Below the pieces are notes generated by a model. That model did no database searches and was not told where the DNA came from. It saw nothing but the letters and a program-made list of their open reading frames with translations. The translations under genes and the position numbers were made by a program. Below, piece after piece: positions 6,813 to 13,918 of a stretch of DNA of 17,625 nt (positions are counted from its first letter, which is position 1; every line of letters starts with the position of its first letter). Origin of the DNA: Bacillota bacterium. Lineage in GTDB: Bacteria; Bacillota; Bacilli; Paenibacillales; Paenibacillaceae. The stretch spans positions 1 through 17,625 of the forward strand of contig JAEWJS010000119.1 in NCBI GenBank assembly GCA_023386495.1, written 5' to 3'.

Positions 6813-8160
6813 TATCGACCAATAGATCGTTCAGCGGCCGGACCTCGTACTCGCCGACTGCCGGCTCCATATGATCGTTGCCGATCCCGCTGTGGTCGGT
6901 CAGGAAGACGTACGTGCCGCCCGTCGCGGCGGACAAGAATCGCATCAAGTACTCGGTCTGGACATCGACGCCGCTTGATGCGACGGGGATGATGCGGACA
7001 CCCAGCTCCGCCGCTTCAAGCGTCAGGTCATGGAGCTGATCGATAATATCCCGTTCATGGTGCGGCGGCGCATCCAGCACGAGGAACAGCAGCCGCGCCC
7101 GCGCTTCCTTGCTCCACTCATGGCCGTGAAGCGCATCGTCAAGCGCTTCCTCCACGGCCTCCGGGTAATCGCCCCCGCCGCTTGCCTTCTCCTTCGCGAT
7201 CTGGCGGATCGCTTGGTCGACGTCCCGCGTGAACGGATACGGCTTCACGACATAATCGTCATACCGGTCGCGGTAAAAGTTCGTGCTGATCGCGATCGAG
7301 AGCTGCTGGCCCGACTCGTTCTGAACGCGGTCGATGACGTCCTTCAGCTCTTCGCGGAGGAAATCGATCTCATCTTGCATCGAACCGGTCGTATCGACGA
7401 CGAACATGAGATCGACCTGATCGGACAGCTTCGCAGCGCCGAATTCGACCGACAGCGGCTCCTCGCGCGGAATCGGCACGTTCTCGAACCGCTTCGTCTC
7501 GCTGCCGTGTCGGACTTCTACGTAGTAGCCATTGTCGCCTCGGCGATTCGACTGTTCGCTCCTCGCAGGCTCGTCGCGCCGGTTGCGATCATCCTGACCG
7601 TAGCGTCTGTTGCCTTCCCGGAACAACTCGGCGAACGCGTACGCGCGTCCGTTCACGTCCGTCCTGGACTGCCACACGATCTGCCCGGTGCCGTCCTCGA
7701 CGGTGACGATTGCGTCTGAGGCCGGGCGGCCGTCGGCGGTCGCCGCGACGACCACCCGGTCGAAGCCGTAATAGCCCCAATGCCGGCTGTAGCTGTCGCC
7801 TTCCCGGCTGTTCAGCAGGTTCAGCCACCGGCTCCATTCGTCCGGATCGCGCCATTCGCCTGCCGTCAACTGCCCAGGCGATGCCTGCGGGTTACCTTCG
7901 TCCTCCTCAATGCCGCCGCCCCGCTCCTTGTCGTCTGACGGCATCGGCTCGCTCTCGCCGGTCGTCGACTCGCCGGACGCCGGCTCTTCGGCTTTCGCGC
8001 GATTGCCGGCGCTTGCCGAATTCGTTGCCGTATTCCCGGCATCGTCATGGCCTGCGTCGTTACGGTTGCCTGAACAGCCTGCCAGCACCAGCATTAGCGC
8101 GATGATTCCGAGGAACATCCTCATTACTTGCCTCTGTCCTTGTCTCTCTGTCATGAACAT
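6772..8160 (-). CDS. VWA-domain lipoprotein
   Basis: A 462-residue exported lipoprotein. The signal peptide has a hydrophobic core at about 15-27 and the lipobox LAGC with Cys29 as the lipid anchor. A low-complexity acidic/Ser/Gly linker (30-100) follows, then an Ig-like or carboxypeptidase-regulatory-like stretch (about 134-215; VTVEDGTGQIVW then TDVNGRA). The von Willebrand A domain spans about 248-440, with MIDAS-like DTTGSM (256-261) and the GGGDYPEA loop typical of these proteins. VWA domains bind ligands through a metal ion. The ATG at 8160 has GAGGGGGG six bases upstream; ATGs at 8154 and 8124 are alternatives. The gene converges on the ABC operon and overlaps its last gene by 41 bases. 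An ECF-like promoter candidate lies upstream. Confidence 0.9.
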   Translation of the reverse strand: MFMTERQGQRQVMRMFLGIIALMLVLAGCSGNRNDAGHDDAGNTATNSASAGNRAKAEEPASGESTTGESEPMPSDDKERGGGIEEDEGNPQASPGQLTAGEWRDPDEWSRWLNLLNSREGDSYSRHWGYYGFDRVVVAATADGRPASDAIVTVEDGTGQIVWQSRTDVNGRAYAFAELFREGNRRYGQDDRNRRDEPARSEQSNRRGDNGYYVEVRHGSETKRFENVPIPREEPLSVEFGAAKLSDQVDLMFVVDTTGSMQDEIDFLREELKDVIDRVQNESGQQLSIAISTNFYRDRYDDYVVKPYPFTRDVDQAIRQIAKEKASGGGDYPEAVEEALDDALHGHEWSKEARARLLFLVLDAPPHHERDIIDQLHDLTLEAAELGVRIIPVASSGVDVQTEYLMRFLSAATGGTYVFLTDHSGIGNDHMEPAVGEYEVRPLNDLLVDIIRRYSEPRSGSE

Positions 8161-8201
8161 GGCGAACCCCCCTCATCTTGATCACGATCGGTTCGTAATG
8201 T

Positions 8202-8230
8202 TAGACGGATCTCGCAAGTCCGAGGTTGCA
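8202..8230 (-). promoter_or_regulatory. Candidate ECF-type promoter for the VWA lipoprotein gene
   Basis: On the minus strand, TGCAAC (8230-8225), a 17-base spacer, then CGTCTA (8207-8202), about 40 bases before the ATG. The AAC/CGTC pattern and spacing fit ECF promoters and match the spacer of the candidate at 1286-1314. I see no sigma-A -10 at the right place on this strand. Confidence 0.4.
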
Positions 8231-8254
8231 ATCTTAGCTGTCCATCTTTACAAT
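8226..8254 (+). promoter_or_regulatory. Sigma-A-type promoter for the small protein at 8301
   Basis: TTGCAA (8226-8231), a 17-base spacer, then TACAAT (8249-8254). Both hexamers are close to consensus. The -35 hexamer is palindromic and overlaps the -35 of the opposing ECF-like promoter. Confidence 0.65.
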
Positions 8255-8300
8255 CGTACTATTCGAATCCAAGCCTGCATGAAGAGGAGAAGCATCCCTG

Positions 8301-8606
8301 ATGGAAACCTTTCAATTGGTTGAGCTGCATCTGAAGCAGCAAAGCCTCGAGCTTCAATTACGCTATGATGACGCGCAGCTGGCCATCGTCACCGAAACCG
8401 GCAGCCGGCTATGGTATATCGACGTGAACGGCGTCCAGCATCCCGAGCTCCTGCAGAAGCTTCACGACAACGAATACGATCTGCGCTTCGAATTGATTGC
8501 CGTAACCGCTGACGGCCAGCGCTTCGAAGGCGTCGGCTACGTGCATCCGAACGTGAAGCATCGCGCAGCCGCCATTCGGGGCGACGGCGAGCTTATCGGT
8601 TATTAA
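8301..8606 (+). CDS. Small protein of unknown function
   Basis: A 101-residue soluble protein I do not recognise. It has no signal peptide and no hydrophobic helix. The composition is mixed alpha/beta, with strands such as AIVTETGSRLWYIDVNG (28-44) and LRFELIAVTADGQRFEG (61-77), suggesting a small beta-rich fold. The ATG lies 12 bases after GAGGAG and is served by a good sigma-A promoter at 8226-8254. The stop codon is only two bases from the stop of the convergent gene on the other strand, so neither has its own terminator there. Codon use resembles its neighbours and the start and promoter are coherent, so I take it as a real gene. Confidence 0.75.
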   Translation: METFQLVELHLKQQSLELQLRYDDAQLAIVTETGSRLWYIDVNGVQHPELLQKLHDNEYDLRFELIAVTADGQRFEGVGYVHPNVKHRAAAIRGDGELIGY

Positions 8607-8608
8607 GC

Positions 8609-9184
8609 TTACGCCTGGTCCGCCGTGTACGCGGCCAACGCCGCAAGCTCCTCATGCTGCATCGCTTCGAGCGGCGAACGCATGTCGCCGGTGCCTTGTC
8701 CCCGCTCCGTCTCCGCCACGGCATCGATGAAGCTGTAAGGGTCCCACTGCGCTTGTTCGGCCGCCAGCAGCAGCCGCTGCCCGGCCGGGCTAGCCTGAAG
8801 CGTGCCTTGGGCATGCGGCTCCTCGAGGAGCGCACGCAGCTTCGATGGCAGCGACGCCATCGCCGGGTGGCTGCCCACGAGTCGGAACCAATACTTCGCG
8901 TTGCTGTAATCGCCCTCCATCCGATGCATCAGGCCGTGCCAATAGCTGCCCGTCGGCGTCTCGATCTCTTGGGCGATCGCATGCGAGCGATCCAGGCTGC
9001 CGTTCCACAGGTAGAGGCCTGCCTGCAACGACAGACCTGCCTCTTCGCTCCCTGCCAGCGTATCGGGGCGCAGCGCCCCAATCTCTCGATCCATCGCTGC
9101 ATCTACCGTGCTTACCGGCCTTAACGGCAAGAACGGCCTTCTCGCCTCCAGCCTCCGAATCCATTCCGCGGCAATCTCTTTCAC
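8609..9184 (-). CDS. Conserved protein of unknown function (YWHGLMHRMEGD-motif family)
   Basis: A 191-residue soluble protein starting at GTG (9184-9182), placed there by GAGGAGG eight bases upstream. The open frame continues to 9442 but would then run into the aldolase gene and through a hairpin, so the longer start is rejected. The core, about residues 54-108, has GLYLWNGSLDRSH, then GSYWHGLMHRMEGDYSNAKY, then a WFRLVGSHP block. From memory, this His/Trp-rich pattern occurs in uncharacterised proteins from varied organisms; I cannot name a function. No signal peptide or membrane segment is seen. The gene is followed by a terminatorless convergent junction and is preceded by the probable terminator of the aldolase gene. 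Confidence 0.8.
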   Translation of the reverse strand: MKEIAAEWIRRLEARRPFLPLRPVSTVDAAMDREIGALRPDTLAGSEEAGLSLQAGLYLWNGSLDRSHAIAQEIETPTGSYWHGLMHRMEGDYSNAKYWFRLVGSHPAMASLPSKLRALLEEPHAQGTLQASPAGQRLLLAAEQAQWDPYSFIDAVAETERGQGTGDMRSPLEAMQHEELAALAAYTADQA

Positions 9185-9192
9185 GCGTCCCG

Positions 9193-9199
9193 CCTCCTC
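9193..9199 (-). promoter_or_regulatory. Ribosome binding site that fixes a GTG start
   Basis: GAGGAGG on the minus strand, eight bases before the GTG at 9184. It decides the start of the unknown protein at 8609-9184 against the longer open frame. Confidence 0.7.
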
Positions 9200-9232
9200 T
9201 TCGTTATGAACAGAACATTTCTGCAGCCAAAA

Positions 9233-9282
9233 CATCCCGCATGCTGAGCGGATCGCGAACGATTCGTCCTGCATGCGGGATG
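9233..9282 (-). terminator. 12-bp hairpin after the aldolase gene, probable terminator
   Basis: Perfect arms CATCCCGCATGC and GCATGCGGGATG (9233-9244 and 9271-9282) with a 26-base loop, 12 bases past the aldolase stop. On the minus strand the stem is followed by TTTTGG, a short T-tract. The long loop and weak tail make termination probable but not certain. Confidence 0.5.
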
Positions 9283-9294
9283 CGATAGGTGCCG

Positions 9295-10257
9295 TTATTT
9301 GCGCTGCGATACTTCCGGCGTCGTCAGCTTGTCGTAGAAGTCGACCGACGCGTCCTTGTCCGGCGAATTGCGAAGCGCCATCGCCGAGCGAGGGTGCTCG
9401 TCCAGCATGCCCGTAATCATGTAAGGGATGATATAGCCCCACTCTTCCTTCTCGCGAAGCGGAATCATATGCTTCTCGATCATGCCGAGCACCGGGCGCA
9501 GGCTGTGCTTTGGATTTTTCAAGTTGGCGACCAAGAGTTCCGTCGGGCAGTTGCCTGCCGCGCGGCCCATCCCGTATACGGAAGCGTCCAGCATCTCGAC
9601 GCCCTTCTGGGCTGCGAGCAGCGTGTTCGCGAATCCCATCTGCATGTTGTTGTGCATATGGGCACCGAGGCGCTTGCTAGGCACGTGCTTCTGGAACTTC
9701 TCGACGAGGTAGCTGATGTCGTTCGGCAGCAGGCTGCCGTACGAGTCGACGATGTACACGACGTCGACCACGCTCTTCTCGATCGCTTCGAACGCCTCGA
9801 TCAGTTGGTTCTCCATCACGTTCGACAGCGCCATGATGTTCAGCGTCGTCTCGTAGCCGCGTTCATGGAACAGCTTCACGAGATGGAGCGCCTTGTCCAC
9901 GTCTTGGATGTAGCAGGCTACGCGAATCAGATCGAGCATGCTTTCCTCGCGCGGCTTAATGTCGTTCTCGTCGACGCGGCCGATATCGACCAGCGCGGAC
10001 AGCTTCGTGTCCAGCTTCTGCGGAATGACCTTGCGCAGGAAGTCGTCGTCCAGGAACCGCCAAGGTCCCGCCGAATCCGCACCCTTCAGCAGCTTAGGCG
10101 AGTTCTTGTAGCCGATCTCCATATAGTCGACGCCTGCTTCATTCAGCGAACGGTACAGATCCTGAACGAACTCGACGCTGAAATCCCAGTTATTCACGAG
10201 ACCGCCGTCGCGGACCGTGCAATCGACGATTTTGCAGTGACTTGTTTTTGCGCTCAT
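9295..10257 (-). CDS. HMGL/DmpG-type aldolase-fold enzyme
   Basis: A 320-residue TIM-barrel protein of the HMG-CoA-lyase-like family, usually annotated as aldolase catalytic domain-containing protein. Metal and substrate motifs are visible: VDCTVRDGG (11-19, the DxTxRDG motif), IVDSYG (169-174), AHMHNNMQMG (199-208, the HxH metal ligands) and GMGRAAGNCPTE (229-240). The layout resembles 4-hydroxy-2-oxovalerate aldolase (DmpG), which cleaves a hydroxy-oxo acid into pyruvate and an aldehyde. No acylating aldehyde dehydrogenase partner is in the window, so the substrate is unknown. AAAGGAG lies ten bases before the ATG, and a good sigma-A promoter (10299-10327) shows it is a single-gene unit. 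Confidence 0.88.
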   Translation of the reverse strand: MSAKTSHCKIVDCTVRDGGLVNNWDFSVEFVQDLYRSLNEAGVDYMEIGYKNSPKLLKGADSAGPWRFLDDDFLRKVIPQKLDTKLSALVDIGRVDENDIKPREESMLDLIRVACYIQDVDKALHLVKLFHERGYETTLNIMALSNVMENQLIEAFEAIEKSVVDVVYIVDSYGSLLPNDISYLVEKFQKHVPSKRLGAHMHNNMQMGFANTLLAAQKGVEMLDASVYGMGRAAGNCPTELLVANLKNPKHSLRPVLGMIEKHMIPLREKEEWGYIIPYMITGMLDEHPRSAMALRNSPDKDASVDFYDKLTTPEVSQRK

Positions 10258-10298
10258 AGTGCGATTACTCCTTTGACAGTAGAGGTACTTTGCTACCC

Positions 10299-10327
10299 AT
10301 CATACTTGAAAGCGCACCGGAACGCAA
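10299..10327 (-). promoter_or_regulatory. Sigma-A promoter of the aldolase-fold gene
   Basis: On the minus strand TTGCGT (10327-10322), a 17-base spacer, then TATGAT (10304-10299), about 40 bases before the ATG. Confidence 0.7.
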
Positions 10328-10377
10328 AGCTAAATTTACCTTTTTCGCCCTTGCAGGCGATGCGGTTCGTCGGATCT

Positions 10378-11421
10378 TTACCCGTGCAAAAGCTCGTCGA
10401 GCATCAGCCGCAGCCCTTCCCAATAGCTCATAATCTCCGGTGCGACGCCGGAGCTCGCGCTATCGCCCTCCAGAATGCGCCAATCCCGCGCTTCCAGCAG
10501 CTGCAAGTAGCCGTTCACTGCGCTTGCGGCTGCCGTGCCTGGATTATCGGACGCCAGCTTCCTATAGCTCGCCTCTACCTCATCCGACAGTCGGTAGCCT
10601 TCGTAGCTGTATATCGGCGTATTGTCGACGCCTTGCAGATAGACAGCCATGTACCGCTCGAACAGCTTCTGGACTTCCGCATAGGCTTCGGCATCGGGGT
10701 AAGTCATTAGGAACGTCTCGGCTTGCAGCCCCCTGCCGCCCAGCTCGTCCCAGCTGACGGTTAACCCGGCATCCACGACGGACGGCTCATCGGATTCCAA
10801 TGCCATGAGGCCGATGTAGTCCGCAAGCTCCGGCGACAGCCGCTCGGCGTGACGCATCCAAGCGCCATAATCCACCTGCGGAAAAATATACCCTTCTGCC
10901 ATCATCAGCTTGTATCCGCCCTGCAGCGCATCGAGCGTCAGCGCGCGAATCCGCTCATCCTCGATCTGCGCCGCGTTCTCCAGCGTGACCGGCCATTCCG
11001 CGGCCATCAGAGCTGCTTGCACGTCTGCGGACTCGAACGCCTTCTCGACGCGAGCGCTGTCGTTCTCGTAATAGTCCAATAGGCCGCTTACCATCTTGTC
11101 CGCGGCCTCGACTGGCGCCTCCGGCATTCGTTCATCGATGAAAGCCGTGATCTCCTTGGCCTGCGCCGCTTCCTCCAGCTTGTCCTGGAATTGCTGCAGC
11201 AGCTCCGCAGCGGCCGCCTCCGAGGCGGCGTCTGCCTCTGCTTGCGCATCCGCGTTCGCGTCATCCTTCGGATCCGTTGTATCGTCAGCCAAGTCCTCCT
11301 GCGGCGCCTCGGCTTGCGACTCGGTCTTCGGCTCCTGCTCGTTCGAGCAGCCGACCGCGCTGGCGAGCAGCGCGATCACGGCAGCCGCGGCTGCCGCTTG
11401 ACGTATCCATTGCTTATTCAT
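10378..11421 (-). CDS. Lipoprotein of unknown function
   Basis: A 347-residue exported lipoprotein with an Ala-rich signal peptide and Cys25 in a SAVGC lipobox. Residues 26-75 are an acidic linker rich in Asp, Glu, Ala and Gln. A helix with coiled-coil character (about 72-95, AAELLQQFQDKLEEAAQAK) leads into a helical, acidic globular part with a few aromatic clusters (YIFPQVDYGAWMRHAERL near 178-195). I recognise no catalytic motif or named domain. The ATG is preceded by GAGGAG at good spacing. It lies 13 bases after a small membrane protein gene and is almost certainly co-transcribed with it, suggesting a shared envelope role. Confidence 0.85.
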   Translation of the reverse strand: MNKQWIRQAAAAAAVIALLASAVGCSNEQEPKTESQAEAPQEDLADDTTDPKDDANADAQAEADAASEAAAAELLQQFQDKLEEAAQAKEITAFIDERMPEAPVEAADKMVSGLLDYYENDSARVEKAFESADVQAALMAAEWPVTLENAAQIEDERIRALTLDALQGGYKLMMAEGYIFPQVDYGAWMRHAERLSPELADYIGLMALESDEPSVVDAGLTVSWDELGGRGLQAETFLMTYPDAEAYAEVQKLFERYMAVYLQGVDNTPIYSYEGYRLSDEVEASYRKLASDNPGTAAASAVNGYLQLLEARDWRILEGDSASSGVAPEIMSYWEGLRLMLDELLHG

Positions 11422-11434
11422 GATGCATCACTCC

Positions 11435-11764
11435 TCAGATATGGGGCATGAAGCCCCTGGATGCGGCGTTCACCGCATCGGTATGATGGGCGGAATCGAA
11501 CAAATTGACCAGATAGATGACCGGCAGCAGCAGACCTAGGAATACGAGCACCGGCACCTTGAACGGCAGCTCGCTCATCGCCATCAGCACGATGAACATG
11601 ATGTTCGCGATGAACAGCATCGAGAAGCCTAGGCCGCGCGGCAGCTGTCCGATGTAGAGATGGCCTGTACCCGGGAACGCCATCGCGAGCAGGACGGACA
11701 GCAGCTTGCTTTTCCTGCTGGCAGGGTAACTAGCAGCCGCTCCGCGTTCGGAATTGGAATACAT
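11435..11764 (-). CDS. Small TM2-like membrane protein
   Basis: A 109-residue membrane protein. A basic N-terminus leads to LLSVLLAMAFPGTGHLYIG (21-39), in which PGTGHLYIGQLPRGLGF recalls the GxGxxYxG signature of TM2-type and related small membrane proteins. Hydrophobic helices follow at about 44-64 and 69-88. The start is set by AGGAGGT ten bases upstream. It is first in a two-gene unit with the lipoprotein downstream. Function unknown; the family label rests on the one motif. I find no strong sigma-A promoter in the 215-base gap upstream, which does hold two small dyads (GCGGA/TCCGC at 11820-11835, GGACT/AGTCC at 11857-11868). Confidence 0.82.
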   Translation of the reverse strand: MYSNSERGAAASYPASRKSKLLSVLLAMAFPGTGHLYIGQLPRGLGFSMLFIANIMFIVLMAMSELPFKVPVLVFLGLLLPVIYLVNLFDSAHHTDAVNAASRGFMPHI

Positions 11765-11930
11765 GTAAGAATCTACCTCCTAGCTGGAATATCGTGTTAC
11801 TAGCATAACCTAATGTTACGCGGATTGGTCTCCGCCCAAAGTTCGGTTTCGCGACTGGACTTTAGTCCGGTGCAGCCGCCCATGATAAGACGATTCAGCG
11901 CGGCAATAAGTTCCAATGGCCGCTGAAACA

Positions 11931-11969
11931 GCGAGCTCCCTCCGGAACGGGTGTCCGGAGGGAGCTCGC
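11931..11969 (-). terminator. Strong 16-bp hairpin terminator after the ABC exporter gene
   Basis: Perfect 16-bp arms (11931-11946 and 11954-11969) with a seven-base loop, 10 bases past the exporter stop. The minus-strand tail is TGTTTC, so the T-tract is modest but the stem is very stable. A second imperfect dyad, TTCAGCG/CGCTGAA at 11894-11927, follows immediately. Confidence 0.75.
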
Positions 11970-11979
11970 TTGCACAGCC

Positions 11980-13764
11980 TTAGGCTTGCATCTGTTTTAA
12001 TTGATAGAATTCGCCGCGGCGCTGCAGCAGTTCGTCGTACGTGCCGACCTCTTGCACGCGGCCGTTCTTCATGACGACGATGCGGTCCGCATCGCGAATC
12101 GTCGAGAGCCGGTGCGCGACGATGAAGGTCGTGCGTCCGCGGATCAGCTCGCGCATCGCCTTCTGGACGACGAATTCCGAGATGTTATCAAGGGCCGACG
12201 TCGCTTCGTCGAGCAGGATGATATGCGGATCGCGGATCATTGCCCGGGCAATGGCGATTCGCTGACGCTGTCCGCCGGACAGCTTGCCGCCGTGCTCGCC
12301 GACCATCGTGTCCAGACCTTCCGGCATCGCTGCGATGACATCCTGCAGATTGGCCATCTTGATGACCTTCTGCAATTGTTCCTCGGTTACGTCGGTCAAT
12401 CCGTACGTGATGTTGCTGCGGATCGAGCCCGAGAACAGCACCGTGCTCTGCGGCACGACAGCCAGCTTCTGGCGGTATGACCGCATATCCAGCTCGTCAA
12501 GCGGCACGCCGTCGATGAGCACGCGTCCGCCTGTCGGGCGGTAGAAGCCGACGACAAGGTTCAGGACGGTCGACTTGCCTGCGCCGGATTCGCCGACGAA
12601 TGCGATGCACTCGCCAGGCTTCACGTCGAGCGTAAAATCGTTCAACACGTGCTTATCCGTATCGTGGTAATGAAACCGAACATTCTCGAAGCTGAGTTCG
12701 CCTTTCAGCTCATCCACCTTCGTCTTGCCTTGATACTCCTCCATGTCCGTCGACATGAGCACCTCGGAGACCGAATGGATCGATTCGAAGCCTTTGGCGA
12801 ATTGCGGGTAGACGTTGATGATCTGGTTGATCGACATCATGATCGTGCCGAAGAAGCCTTGATACATGACGACATCGCCGATCAGAATCTGGCCGCGGTA
12901 GGCGAGCATGCAGGTGAATGCCAAGCAGATCATCTGGAACAGCGTGAACACGACCCAGCCCGACGATCCGAATACCGCCTCCGTAATGTCCAGCCGATAC
13001 CCTTTGCCCTTTAGGTTGTCGAGCGTCGAGTCTACCTTCTCGATCTCGTAATCGTCGAGACCGTGCGCGCGCGTCACCGGCAGCATCTCGACCGTCTCCG
13101 CAACCGTGCCGGACATACTCTCGATTTGCTCGCGGAAGTCGCGGTTGCGCATGCGGATGTTTTTGCGGAAGAAGAAGATGAGCGATACGGCGAACGGCAG
13201 GATCAGCACGAAGAACAGGCCGACGACCCAATTGGTCACCATCGTGATGCCGATTGCGACGAGCACGTTGAGCAGCGCCGGCACGAATGCGTACATGACC
13301 TGCTTCGACAACATCTCGATCGCTTCGACATCGCGGAGCACCTTCGCCTGCATTTTGCCGGAACGGAGTTCGCTGTGGTACGACATGGACAGATGTTGCA
13401 GCTTGCGCACCATCGTGCCCCTGAGTCCTGCCTCGATATGGCGCGATGACCGGCTCATGAAGCTGACATGCAGCGTCTGCGTGGCGATGTTCTGGATGAC
13501 GACGACGAATACGAGCGCGAGGTCGATCCAGAACCAGGTTAGATCGCTCTCCTTGCGGCTGACGATGTTGATCATGTCCGCCGTGACGATCGGAATGACC
13601 CAGACCGGGGAATGCTTGATGATGAAGAAGAAGAACGATAGCAGCAGATTCAATCTCTGTCCCCGGAACAGCTGGTACAACGTGGTAAACGAGCGTCCTT
13701 TCTTAATGCTCCCGTCCATGAACAGGCGTTCATAATCGAGCGATTCTCGCTCCTGTGTAGTCAT
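11980..13764 (-). CDS. ABC exporter half-transporter (fused membrane and ATPase domains)
   Basis: A 594-residue type I ABC exporter of the MsbA/BmrA kind that would dimerise and expel a lipid, peptide or drug from the cytoplasm. The transmembrane domain covers about 38-325, with six hydrophobic segments (near 40-62, 79-97, 157-176, 180-199, 268-288, 293-320). The ATPase domain covers about 357-594: Walker A GESGAGKST (391-399), Q-loop VVPQ (439), signature LSGGQ (495-499), Walker B IILLDEA (515-521) and H-loop His551. All catalytic residues are present. TAGGAG lies about 14 bases before the ATG, slightly long. The gene stands alone between a probable sigma-A promoter and a strong terminator. 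A palindromic AACACGTGTT lies in its leader. Confidence 0.95.
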   Translation of the reverse strand: MTTQERESLDYERLFMDGSIKKGRSFTTLYQLFRGQRLNLLLSFFFFIIKHSPVWVIPIVTADMINIVSRKESDLTWFWIDLALVFVVVIQNIATQTLHVSFMSRSSRHIEAGLRGTMVRKLQHLSMSYHSELRSGKMQAKVLRDVEAIEMLSKQVMYAFVPALLNVLVAIGITMVTNWVVGLFFVLILPFAVSLIFFFRKNIRMRNRDFREQIESMSGTVAETVEMLPVTRAHGLDDYEIEKVDSTLDNLKGKGYRLDITEAVFGSSGWVVFTLFQMICLAFTCMLAYRGQILIGDVVMYQGFFGTIMMSINQIINVYPQFAKGFESIHSVSEVLMSTDMEEYQGKTKVDELKGELSFENVRFHYHDTDKHVLNDFTLDVKPGECIAFVGESGAGKSTVLNLVVGFYRPTGGRVLIDGVPLDELDMRSYRQKLAVVPQSTVLFSGSIRSNITYGLTDVTEEQLQKVIKMANLQDVIAAMPEGLDTMVGEHGGKLSGGQRQRIAIARAMIRDPHIILLDEATSALDNISEFVVQKAMRELIRGRTTFIVAHRLSTIRDADRIVVMKNGRVQEVGTYDELLQRRGEFYQLKQMQA

Positions 13765-13808
13765 GATGGTGGTATACGCTCCTATCCCTTGGTGTGACTT
13801 TTCTCTCT

Positions 13809-13818
13809 AACACGTGTT
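13809..13818. promoter_or_regulatory. Palindrome AACACGTGTT, possible operator of the ABC exporter
   Basis: A perfect 10-bp palindrome between the proposed -10 element and the start codon of the exporter gene, a place where a repressor would block transcription. No regulator gene is adjacent. Confidence 0.35.
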
Positions 13819-13834
13819 CACAAACCTACATGCT

Positions 13835-13863
13835 ATTGTAAAACTTCCCGCCGCATCCGTCCA
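13835..13863 (-). promoter_or_regulatory. Probable sigma-A promoter of the ABC exporter
   Basis: On the minus strand TGGACG (13863-13858), a 17-base spacer, then TACAAT (13840-13835). The -10 is good and the -35 matches four of six consensus bases. Confidence 0.45.
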
Positions 13864-13918
13864 CTAGTTAAATTTGATCGCCAGCTGGACGGAAGCGACA
13901 TGGGCATGATGTGTTGCA

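Noticed and set aside
7030..7719. 229-codon plus-strand open frame inside the VWA lipoprotein gene
   Set aside because: It is antisense to a clear VWA domain and has no supporting ribosome site or motif.
9185..9442. N-terminal extension of the unknown protein at 8609-9184
   Set aside because: The extension crosses a 12-bp hairpin and the end of the aldolase gene, while GAGGAGG before the GTG at 9184 gives a much better start.
10336..10360. Hairpin TCGCC/GGCGA after the lipoprotein gene as a terminator
   Set aside because: On the minus strand the short stem is followed by A residues, not T, and the stem is only 5 bp.
9289..10710. 473-codon plus-strand open frame opposite the aldolase and lipoprotein genes
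   Set aside because: It is a shadow of the aldolase-fold gene, whose metal motifs, ribosome site and promoter are all on the minus strand. It spans two genes and their promoter.
13860..13918. Terminator after the methyltransferase gene
   Set aside because: Only short stems such as TCGC/GCGA and the palindrome CCAGCTGG are present, with no stable hairpin and T-tract in the right order.
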